From: Deltaproteobacteria bacterium
GTDB lineage: Bacteria; Desulfobacterota; Desulfobacteria; Desulfobacterales; ETH-SRB1
Reading direction: 5' to 3'
DNA: 5,883 bases
NCBI GenBank assembly: GCA_019309665.1
Contig: JAFDFV010000291.1
Span: forward strand, 1-5,883
Shown: positions 1 through 5,392 of the stretch, piece after piece
How positions within the stretch are numbered: the first letter of the stretch is position 1
How the letters are laid out: each line of letters starts with the position of its first letter
Translations under genes and position numbers: made by a program
Notes under the pieces: generated by a model
The model's input: only the letters and a program-made list of their open reading frames with translations
The model's database searches: none
What the model was told of the DNA's origin: nothing

Positions 1-99
1 AGGATAGAAAATCGGCATTTCCCAACCGCTGAATTCTACTATCTTTGCACCAAGAGCGACATGTCTGTCATAGAAAATAGTTCGTTGAAGTCCGCTCAT
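1..99 (-). CDS. gcvT: Aminomethyltransferase (glycine cleavage T protein), N-terminal fragment
   Basis: Only the first 33 codons lie in the window; the gene continues beyond base 1. Read from ATG at 99-97, the peptide begins MSGLQRTIFYDRHVALGAK and continues to the segment EFSGWEMPIFYP. The pattern L-x-R-T-x-x-Y-x-x-H-x-x-x-G-A-K followed by F-x-G-W-E-M-P is the conserved N-terminus of GcvT. By family knowledge, this cytosolic enzyme takes the aminomethyl group from lipoylated H protein, releases ammonia and passes the one-carbon unit to tetrahydrofolate. The start is supported by an AAGGAG ribosome site (bases 107-112, minus strand) 7 bases upstream. A promoter-like pair lies just beyond it. 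The gene is divergent from the cytochrome at 338 and is the only clearly housekeeping gene here. The close relative YgfZ is less likely given the GWEMP motif. Confidence 0.87.
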   Translation of the reverse strand, partial: MSGLQRTIFYDRHVALGAKIVEFSGWEMPIFYP

Positions 100-139
100 G
101 AATTAGCTCCTTTTCTTTAACCTAAATTTGACAAAATGG

Positions 140-168
140 TTAGTATCAGCCTTAACCGGTTTCGTCAA
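140..168 (-). promoter_or_regulatory. Putative sigma-70 type promoter of gcvT
   Basis: On the minus strand a TTGACG -35 box (168-163) is separated by exactly 17 bases from TACTAA (145-140). That -10 box is preceded by TG one base upstream, as in an extended -10. Transcription would start near base 133, giving a leader of roughly 34 bases before the gcvT ATG. That is too short for a glycine riboswitch. The -10 box matches consensus only weakly, so this is a plausible prediction and no more. Confidence 0.4.
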
Positions 169-337
169 CTCAAGAAGAAAACCCAAAATCCTTCATCAAA
201 AAAATTATTGGCAAGATCGTGATTGCATATTAAGGTGGTTTGGCAAAACAGAAGGAAAGGCTGGCTTAACACCTCCCAATCATTCTGAAAAACAACCTTA
301 AATACATCGTTACCAGTATTCAGAAGAAGAAAGTGTT

Positions 338-882
338 ATGCTATACAAAAAGAGCATATTAACATTGCTGTTAACAGTAGTAATTTTTTTAGCATTTGGT
401 GTGAATTCCCATGCTGGATTCCCGTGCAAAGAGTGCCACAGTAAACGCCCCGGGGTTGTGGCTATGCACAAGGCTGTCCAGGGATACGACTGTTTTATCT
501 GTCATGTGCGCGGAGAAAAGCTAAGGCAAAAAGGAGGAATACCCAAGGAAAAACATGAAACCTTCTTAAGGAAACCGCAAAAGATGTGCCCGAGGAAGAA
601 CCTAACAGGATGTCAGGAAATACTTACTGCCCCAAGTGTGGTATAACAGGTAACAAAGACTGGAATTTCTGCCCTAAATGCGGTGGGCCGATAGTAGATC
701 TGGAAAAAACAATGTATGAATCAGCCATCAAGCCTGATCAGGCTATCTGTCGCAAGTGCCATTTTATGGAAACCGATTTGCTGAAAACGCACAATGAAAA
801 AATCAAAGAAGGCTTCAACCCCCAAAAAGACTGCCTTGAATGCCACAAAGGGCACAAAGATTGTGCTGACTGCCATAAATAG
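338..882 (+). pseudogene. Exported multiheme c-type cytochrome with embedded zinc ribbon, frameshifted
   Basis: The first frame (338-646) starts MLYKKSILTLLLTVVIF, a signal peptide with likely cleavage after the SHA at residues 24-26. Two haem-binding CxxCH sites follow: CKECH (30-34) and CFICH (52-56). The second frame (open from 559, ending 882) holds a Cys4 zinc-ribbon pattern, CPKCG, nine residues, CPKCG, then three more CxxCH sites: CRKCH, CLECH and CADCH at the C-terminus. The second half has haem sites but no signal peptide. Cytochrome c maturation happens outside the cytoplasmic membrane, so the halves most likely form one protein of about 181 residues. The frames would join with one extra base between about 559 and 600, for example at 568-571 or the A-run 579-582. 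It is probably a small periplasmic electron carrier; the exact family is not recognised. The frameshift could be a real mutation or a sequencing error. The ribosome site (AGAAGAAAG) is modest. Confidence 0.72.
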
Positions 883-1238
883 CATTTTATAAGGTGGAGC
901 AATTCATAGCAAAGATAGGCAAACAGGAATCCATGAGTCGATGATAAGAAAATGGGGACACAGTTGACACTTGCTCAAAATTAATAAGGGTCAAAAGTAC
1001 CCCTCTGAATATGATAAAAATTTATCTACCCATACTTGATAAAATCTGATATTTTTTAAAGGAATAGATTTTTCATTAATTAGAAATTCTCGAAAATTTT
1101 TCCATCAAATATATCATTATACAAATCTGCAATTATGAAATTTTTTATATTAAGTGCTTTATTAAGTGTCAATTATTTATCATATTAAATTTAAAAAATC
1201 GTTATTTTTAAAAAATACGAACATTCGCAGAATAATTG
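883..1238. other. AT-rich intergenic stretch without a recognisable gene
   Basis: No supported gene lies between the cytochrome and the first cassette. At 953-968 stands TGGGGACACAGTTGAC, and at 988-1002 the small inverted repeat GGGT/ACCC around CAAAAGT. Sequences of this kind often flank transposase genes, so this may be the edge of a lost element, but no transposase remnant is visible. From about 1010 to 1238 the sequence is strikingly AT-rich with many A and T runs. It ends at GTTATAC (1238-1244), the probable left boundary of the cassette array. No convincing terminator for the cytochrome and no integrase gene or clear attI was seen. Confidence 0.5.
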
Positions 1239-1296
1239 TTATACATTTTAATTCTCTGCCATCTCTGCATGAAAACAAACGAAAAAAGGAGGAGTA

Positions 1297-1890
1297 GTGC
1301 TCCAAGTTATTCAAACCGTTATTAGTGGACTCATGCTGGTAGGCATTGTCACCGCAGTATTACAAGTTCGTGCTGCGTTGAGGATCTCGCGGGCGAATGT
1401 TTTGCTTCGTCTACTTGAAGAATGGAATAGTAACGACTTGTATCAGGCAATCAGGTACATGCACAGTCTTCGTATACAATGGAAAAATTCTGAACCTAAT
1501 TTGGAACGTTGGCACGAACTGGCCAAGGAATGGGTTAGAAATCATATCAATGCCGATCCTAATTTACCAGATGAATCTGAAAAGAAAAAAGTTCAAGAGT
1601 GGATGCAGCGGCGCCTTGTTTCCCAATTTATATCTAGAATGGGAAACCTTATGCAAAGTGGCTACATAAAGCCGTCCGACTTTTTTAATATTGTTCCAGA
1701 GGTCCCAAGGCTTATCATGGTATTAAACCCGATTGAACAAACTATTATGGAGCATTTTAAAAAGGCCGAAAAACCTATAGAAGAATGGGATTATCCTTTT
1801 CAGAAAATAGCCTTCGATTATGTAAAGAGAAAGCATAAACGATGGTTTAAGAAAACTGGAAAGAAGTGGCTAAAGAAAGATTTCGCATAA
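1297..1890 (+). CDS. Membrane-anchored helical protein, DUF4760-like (integron cassette 1)
   Basis: This 197-residue protein has one N-terminal hydrophobic helix (about residues 4-25). A predominantly charged, helical, presumably cytoplasmic domain follows, containing LLRLLEEWNSNDLYQAIRYM. It ends in a strongly basic tail with KRKHKRWFKKTGKKWLKK. A single anchor followed by a helical domain with an EEWNS-type segment resembles DUF4760 proteins, but this is recognition by eye. No catalytic motif is visible and the function is unknown. The start is GTG at 1297, preceded by AAGGAGG (1286-1292) with a short 4-base gap; an internal ATG at 1333 would cut the membrane helix. The TAA stop lies inside the attC core GCATAAC, as expected for a gene cassette. 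Many cassette genes of unknown function are under study as defence genes; that role here is inference. Confidence 0.75.
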   Translation: MLQVIQTVISGLMLVGIVTAVLQVRAALRISRANVLLRLLEEWNSNDLYQAIRYMHSLRIQWKNSEPNLERWHELAKEWVRNHINADPNLPDESEKKKVQEWMQRRLVSQFISRMGNLMQSGYIKPSDFFNIVPEVPRLIMVLNPIEQTIMEHFKKAEKPIEEWDYPFQKIAFDYVKRKHKRWFKKTGKKWLKKDFA

Positions 1891-2010
1891 CAACGCCATG
1901 CACTCAGATGGGCAGGGTCGTGCGGTTTGAAGTTTTTACCAAGTTTTGTGTTTAATCGCCTTTTAGAAAGGCACGGTTTCCCTGCCCACTGGTGATGGCG
2001 GACGTTATGT
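1885..2010 (+). other. attC1: attC recombination site of cassette 1 (126 bp)
   Basis: Outer cores GCATAAC (1885-1891) and GTTATGT (2004-2010) pair with one G-U. Inside them CGCCAT (1894-1899) pairs with ATGGCG (1995-2000), CAC with GTG, CAG with CTG, and TGGGCAGGG (1909-1917) with CCCTGCCCA (1980-1988). Three unpaired bases interrupt only the left arm, at 1900, 1904 and 1908. The short unpaired gaps next to the cores (AA and GAC) match the unpaired central spacer of attC sites. The loop holds a small hairpin, GCCTTT-TAG-AAAGGC (1958-1972). Integron integrases recognise this folded single-strand form rather than sequence. Confidence 0.87.
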
Positions 2011-2027
2011 GCCAAGTATGTCGCACT

Positions 2028-2033
2028 GAGGAA
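2028..2033 (+). promoter_or_regulatory. Ribosome binding site that sets the start of the AlbA_2 gene
   Basis: GAGGAA lies 8 bases before ATG 2042, a normal spacing, but only 2 bases before the in-frame TTG at 2036. This favours ATG 2042. Confidence 0.6.
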
Positions 2034-2041
2034 ATTTGCAA

Positions 2042-3064
2042 ATGATTGATGAAACTCACATTCGCGAATTGCTCCGAATGAAAGATAAATACCTCTACCA
2101 CCGGGAAGGGCAGGAACTTGAGTTCAAAGAGCAATTCAATCTCGCCGGGTTGGCAGACTATTTTCGCGACTTCGCCGCATTCGCAAACAACCGTGGCGGC
2201 TATCTCGTCTTTGGCGTCAAAGACTCTCCACGAGTTCCGAACGGCCTCAGAGACTCGTCATTGGAGCAATTCGAGAAAATTGATCCTGAGAAGATTACAG
2301 GATATCTGCTGGAGATTTTCTCATCCGACATCCTCTGGGAACAAGCCACCGTCAAGATCGGCGACAAGTCTTTCGGAGCATGGCGCGTGCATGGAGCGCA
2401 GACGAAACCGATTATTGCCAAGAAAAACGAAGGCAAAGACCAAATCATCAAAAATGGTGAAATCTACTATCGCTACGCCGGGCGAACACAGAAGATTCAG
2501 TTCGCGGAATTGGAGAGCATCATCAATCGTCGCATTGAGCAGAATAACAACCAATGGCTCGACCTAATGAAGAAAATTGGGAGCGCTGGTCCACAGAATG
2601 CGGCTATCTTGGATACAGAGAAATCACTCATCGAAAAAGATGAATCTCGCATTCTGGTTCTTGATGAGGATTTGGCCCAGAAGCTGAAGTTCATCAAAGA
2701 AGGCCAATTCGTTCAAAAAGACGGGGCAGCGACCCTTCGACTTATTGGGGACGTGATCCCTGTCGACAAGGTCGAAGTTGTCAAGAAAGTTAAAGAAGAC
2801 TTACTCAAAGCTTACCCTTACACTGCTACTCAGCTGGCTGATGAAATAAAGACAGTGATTCCCAGTATAGCTCGCCATGTGATCTGGAAGGCAATCGCCG
2901 AAAATGGCCTGAAACAGAATGCCGACTACGCTGTTTATATCTTTCCAAACAACTCACGAAAAATTCAATACGAACAAACTGGTGACGCAGTCTCGGCCCC
3001 GAGCATCTATAATCAAATGGCCATAGACTTTTTGATCAACGTGCTGAAGGAGGCGGGCACATAA
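2042..3064 (+). CDS. Schlafen/AlbA_2 domain protein with C-terminal winged-helix-like region (integron cassette 2)
   Basis: This 340-residue protein begins with an AlbA_2 (Schlafen-type, formerly AAA_4) domain. Its signatures are EGQELEFKE (22-30), FANNRGGYLVFGVKD (47-61) and KNGEIYYRYAGRTQKI (137-152), in the usual order. In Schlafen nucleases two acidic residues five apart and a later Asp form the RNase centre. E22, E27 and D61 are spaced in a comparable way, but nuclease activity is inference; many bacterial AlbA_2 proteins are annotated only as putative DNA-binding or ATP-binding. Residues about 252-305 (YPYTATQLADEI, then IPSIARHVIWKAIAENGLK) look like a winged helix. The protein is probably cytosolic, with no membrane segment. 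ATG 2042 is preferred over TTG 2036. The gene fills the 1181-bp cassette 2, and its TAA sits in the attC core ACATAAC. An antiphage or regulatory role is plausible. Confidence 0.85.
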   Translation: MIDETHIRELLRMKDKYLYHREGQELEFKEQFNLAGLADYFRDFAAFANNRGGYLVFGVKDSPRVPNGLRDSSLEQFEKIDPEKITGYLLEIFSSDILWEQATVKIGDKSFGAWRVHGAQTKPIIAKKNEGKDQIIKNGEIYYRYAGRTQKIQFAELESIINRRIEQNNNQWLDLMKKIGSAGPQNAAILDTEKSLIEKDESRILVLDEDLAQKLKFIKEGQFVQKDGAATLRLIGDVIPVDKVEVVKKVKEDLLKAYPYTATQLADEIKTVIPSIARHVIWKAIAENGLKQNADYAVYIFPNNSRKIQYEQTGDAVSAPSIYNQMAIDFLINVLKEAGT

Positions 3065-3191
3065 CCAGACGCTGGAGATGGACTGGGCAGGTCATGCCGC
3101 TTTTCGAAAGGCAGTATTTGACAGGTAGTTTTTACCTTTATCATAGTTTTTCGGTTATCGTTGCCCAGCCACTCAGCTTTACGTGTTCTGT
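3059..3191 (+). other. attC2: attC recombination site of cassette 2 (133 bp)
   Basis: Core ACATAAC (3059-3065) includes the stop of the AlbA_2 gene; the right core is GTTCTGT (3185-3191), which starts cassette 3. CTGGGCA (3083-3089) pairs with TGCCCAG (3162-3168), TGG (3079-3081) with CCA (3169-3171), GAG (3075-3077) with CTC (3172-3174), and GCT (3071-3073) with AGC (3175-3177). Single unpaired bases sit on the left arm at 3074, 3078 and 3082, the same 4-base ladder as in attC1. The loop shares AGTTTTTACC and a CTTT-NNN-AAAG type hairpin with attC1, so the two sites are related. Confidence 0.83.
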
Positions 3192-3198
3192 GTCAGAG

Positions 3199-3204
3199 AG
3201 GAGG
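3199..3204 (+). promoter_or_regulatory. Ribosome binding site that sets the start of the cassette 3 gene
   Basis: AGGAGG stands 3 bases before ATG 3208, just after the right core of attC2. It rules against extending the gene upstream to 3094, which would run back through the attC hairpin. Confidence 0.65.
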
Positions 3205-3207
3205 AAT

Positions 3208-3651
3208 ATGAAAAAGCGTCCTATCGGCCTCGTGGTATTTGCGGTAATCAACTTTGTTTTTGCCGCCTCCTGCCTGATCGGGCTCGGCATAGCCGTGCTT
3301 GTCAAAGATCTCATGGCGCAGTCGGGGGTGAGCCTCAACACTTACACTCTGCTGTCTCCCGTGCTCACGTGCATGGTTCTCATTGTGAGCGGTGTTGGTT
3401 TCATCAGGATGAGTTATGGTCTTGGCTTTCTCGGCGGTTTGTTTTTCTGTTTTGCGTCGCTTGCGAACATCCTTGTATTCAACGCGCTTCGTGGTTTCGA
3501 GGGATTCGCAGGGCATATCCCAAGCATGATCTACCCAGTGGTTCTGCTGTTGTTCTTAACGCTACGATACAGGAAGCACTTCGGGAATGATTCAAAGAAC
3601 ACAGAACAATCTCCTGCAGGCGACGTCCTAAGGGCCGCGCCTGAGGAGTAA
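3208..3651 (+). CDS. Small four-helix membrane protein of unknown function (integron cassette 3)
   Basis: This is a 147-residue hydrophobic protein. Four membrane helices can be read at about residues 6-32, 46-66, 71-92 and 105-119. The N-terminus is basic (MKKRP) and a polar tail follows RYRKHFGN. By the positive-inside rule both ends should face the cytoplasm. No catalytic or transport motif was recognised and I cannot name a family. The open frame extends upstream to 3094, but that part lies within attC2; ATG 3208 has a strong AGGAGG. The last 16 codons (132-147, from base 3601) lie inside attC3, so the tail is read from recombination-site DNA. This explains its change of character from membrane helices to a polar, Ala/Pro/Glu-rich end. 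Base use is more GC-rich than in cassette 1, in line with a separate origin. Confidence 0.7.
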   Translation: MKKRPIGLVVFAVINFVFAASCLIGLGIAVLVKDLMAQSGVSLNTYTLLSPVLTCMVLIVSGVGFIRMSYGLGFLGGLFFCFASLANILVFNALRGFEGFAGHIPSMIYPVVLLLFLTLRYRKHFGNDSKNTEQSPAGDVLRAAPEE

Positions 3652-3659
3652 CGTTAGCC
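3601..3659 (+). other. attC3: attC recombination site of cassette 3 (59 bp, compact)
   Basis: Left core ACAGAAC (3601-3607) and right core GTTAGCC (3653-3659) bracket a hairpin. CTCCT (3611-3615) pairs with AGGAG (3644-3648), and CAGGCG (3617-3622) with CGCCTG (3638-3643), with one unpaired G at 3616 on the left arm. The loop is about 15 bases. The left core is the exact reverse complement of GTTCTGT at the start of cassette 3. The two outer cores of this site pair only through AAC/GTT, as expected when the right core belongs to the downstream neighbour. It is much shorter than attC1 and attC2 and not similar to them, so this cassette probably came from a different array. Confidence 0.75.
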
Positions 3660-3680
3660 CTATGGAATAGAAAACGAACC

Positions 3681-3710
3681 CCGCCAGAGGACGACCGACG
3701 TCCATGGCGG
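3681..3710. repeat. GC-rich hairpin upstream of hsdM
   Basis: CCGCCA (3681-3686) pairs with TGGCGG (3705-3710), and GGACG (3689-3693) with CGTCC (3699-3703), around the loop ACCGA; a GA/A bulge separates the stems. No T-run follows on the plus strand, so it is a poor intrinsic terminator. It might be an attenuator in the hsdM leader, or a decayed attC-like hairpin, since GAAC precedes it but GTC instead of GTT follows. Confidence 0.5.
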
Positions 3711-3798
3711 TCAAATAAAAGAGAGATTTAATGGCAAAAAGGAAAACAGTAAAGAACCAAAAATCATTTGAAGAAACACTATGGGATTCCGCAAACAA

Positions 3799-3808
3799 AC
3801 TGCACTGC
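3799..3808 (+). repeat. Tandem ACTGC duplication causing the hsdM frameshift
   Basis: Two adjacent copies of ACTGC. With one copy the gene reads N-K-L-R-G-K-V-E, the family sequence; with two, the frame from ATG 3731 changes to N-K-L-H-C-V-E-K. Confidence 0.85.
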
Positions 3809-4851
3809 GTGGAAAAGTTGAATCATCTGAATATAAACATGTGGTGCTTGGCCTTATATTCCTGAAATTTGCCAGTGACAAATTTGAAAAACGAAAACAG
3901 GAATTAGTTAAAGAAGGCAAAGAACAGTACACAGATATGGTTGAGTTTTACACCATGCGGAATGTCTTCTACCTGTCTGAAAAATCACGCTGGAGTTATC
4001 TTAAACAAAACGCCAAGCAGGATGATATTGCATTAAAAATAGATACTGCCCTGGCAACAGTTGAAAAAGAGAATCCCTCCTTAAAAGGCGCCTTGCCGGA
4101 TAATTACTATTCCCGCTTAGACCTTGATGTAAGCAAACTCTCCTCTCTGCTTGATACCATTAATAATATCGATACCCTACAAGACAAAGAAGAGGATATA
4201 GTAGGCCGTGTCTATGAATATTTTCTGAGTAAATTTGCTTTAGCCGAAGGCAAGGGAAAAGGTGAATTTTATACTCCCAAGAGTATTGTCAATCTGCTTG
4301 CTACGATGATAGAACCCTATAAAGGGAAAATTTATGACCCGTGTTGCGGTTCGGGTGGTATGTTTGTGCAGTCCATAAAATTTATTGAAAGCCATCACGG
4401 AAATAAAAAGAATTTAGCGATTTACGGGCAGGAATACACAGCAACCACCTATAAACCGGCGAAAATGAACCTTGCCATTCGTGGGATTTCCGGAAATCTG
4501 GGCGATGTCGCGGAAAACACTTTTGTCCGCGACCAGCATAAAGACCTTAAAGCCGATTACATTATGGCAAATCCGCCTTTTAATCAAAAACAGTGGCGTG
4601 CAGGTAATGAATTAGTTGATGATGCCCGTTGGAGCGGTTATGAAGTGCCGCCGACAGGCAATGCCAATTACGGTTGGATTTTGCACATGGTTTCTAAACT
4701 CTCCGAAAACGGTGTGGCGGGTTTTCTTCTTGCCAATGGCGCATTGTCCGGCGGCGGTGCGGAGTATAAGATCAGAAGAAAACTGATTGAGAATGATCTT
4801 GTTGAAGTAATTTTGATTCTGCCGCAGAATATGTTTTACACAACCAATATC

Positions 4852-4917
4852 AGCGTGACTATATGGATATTGAACAAAAATAAAAGCGTGACTATATGGA
4901 TATTGAACAAAAATAAA
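4852..4917 (+). repeat. Perfect 33-bp tandem duplication inside hsdM
   Basis: Bases 4852-4884 and 4885-4917 are identical and encode SVTIWILNKNK twice in frame, right after FYTTNI. HsdM proteins have this segment once, near the end of the catalytic domain. The lack of any difference between copies points to a recent event. Confidence 0.93.
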
Positions 4918-5104
4918 AATGCCGGAACCGTCGAATATGATGGAGTAATTAAAAAGTACCGCAAACGCAGCAGAGAAGTTCTTTTCATGAATTTACGGGA
5001 AATTGGTGTTCCCTTTGAGAAAAAATATATCCAGTTTTCTGAAAATAATATTTCTAAAATAGCAACAACCTACCACAATTGGCAAGCTGCTGTACAGAAT
5101 GATA

Positions 5105-5171
5105 AATGTCGAATTATGAATGATGAATTAAAATCAACCAATTCAGCATTCAGTACTCATAATTCATCATT
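5105..5171 (+). repeat. AT-rich palindromic in-frame insertion in hsdM
   Basis: AATGATGAATTA (5119-5130) is exactly inverted at 5160-5171. GAATTATGA (5111-5119) is exactly inverted at 5157-5165. The region encodes a low-complexity stretch rich in Asn and Ser (RIMNDEL through STHNSSL) between WQAAVQND and YEDVPEFCYSAG, where HsdM proteins are usually shorter. It is an insertion that keeps the frame open, comparable in style to small palindromic elements known inside bacterial genes. The exact left limit is uncertain. Confidence 0.72.
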
Positions 5172-5392
5172 ATATGAAGATGTGCCGGAATTTTGTTACA
5201 GCGCCGGCTTTGAAGAGATTAAGAAAAAAGACTTTTCACTGGTTCCAAGTAAATATATTGAATTCGTAAATCGTGATGAAAATATCGACTTTGATGTAAA
5301 GATGAAAACGCTGCAAGCAGATTTTACAGGATTGTTAAAAGAAGAGGAGAAGTAAAAGTCTGACTTGTTGAATGTTTTTAAAGAGCTGGGAT

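Larger units (their letters stand above)
1239..3659 (+). mobile_element. Three-cassette integron gene array without visible integrase (CALIN-like)
   Basis: Three consecutive same-strand genes are each followed immediately by an attC-type site; for all three the stop TAA falls within the site. Inferred cassette limits, cutting after the G of each GTT core, are 1239-2004, 2005-3185 and 3186-3653. Cassette 2 begins with core GTTATGT and its own attC carries ACATAAC, the exact reverse complement. Cassette 3 begins GTTCTGT and its attC carries ACAGAAC, again exact. This is what excision and insertion of circular cassettes predicts. Cassette 1 carries GCATAAC; the nearest upstream candidate core, GTTATAC at 1238, matches 6 of 7, so the left limit is less certain. 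No intI is present in the window. Confidence 0.8.

Noticed and set aside
100..337. Glycine riboswitch ahead of gcvT
   Set aside because: The inferred leader is about 34 bases and no paired aptamer pattern was seen on the minus strand.
559..600. Programmed -1 frameshift joining the two cytochrome frames
   Set aside because: No proper slippery heptamer in the right phase; the A-run gives poor re-pairing for one of the two tRNAs. Mutation or read error is simpler.
988..1002. Intrinsic terminator for the cytochrome gene
   Set aside because: The stem is only four base pairs and no T-run follows it.
1083..1244. A possible attC upstream of cassette 1 (ATTCTCGAA against TTCGCAGAAT before GTTATAC)
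   Set aside because: No left core ending in AAC next to it, and the extra base would be on the wrong arm compared with the other sites.
1818..2567. Other open frames overlapping the cassette genes on both strands
   Set aside because: No ribosome sites and no protein-like motifs; they overlap well-supported genes or attC hairpins and are shadows.
3094..3207. Upstream extension of the cassette 3 gene to 3094
   Set aside because: It would translate through the attC2 hairpin and has no ribosome site; ATG 3208 has AGGAGG.
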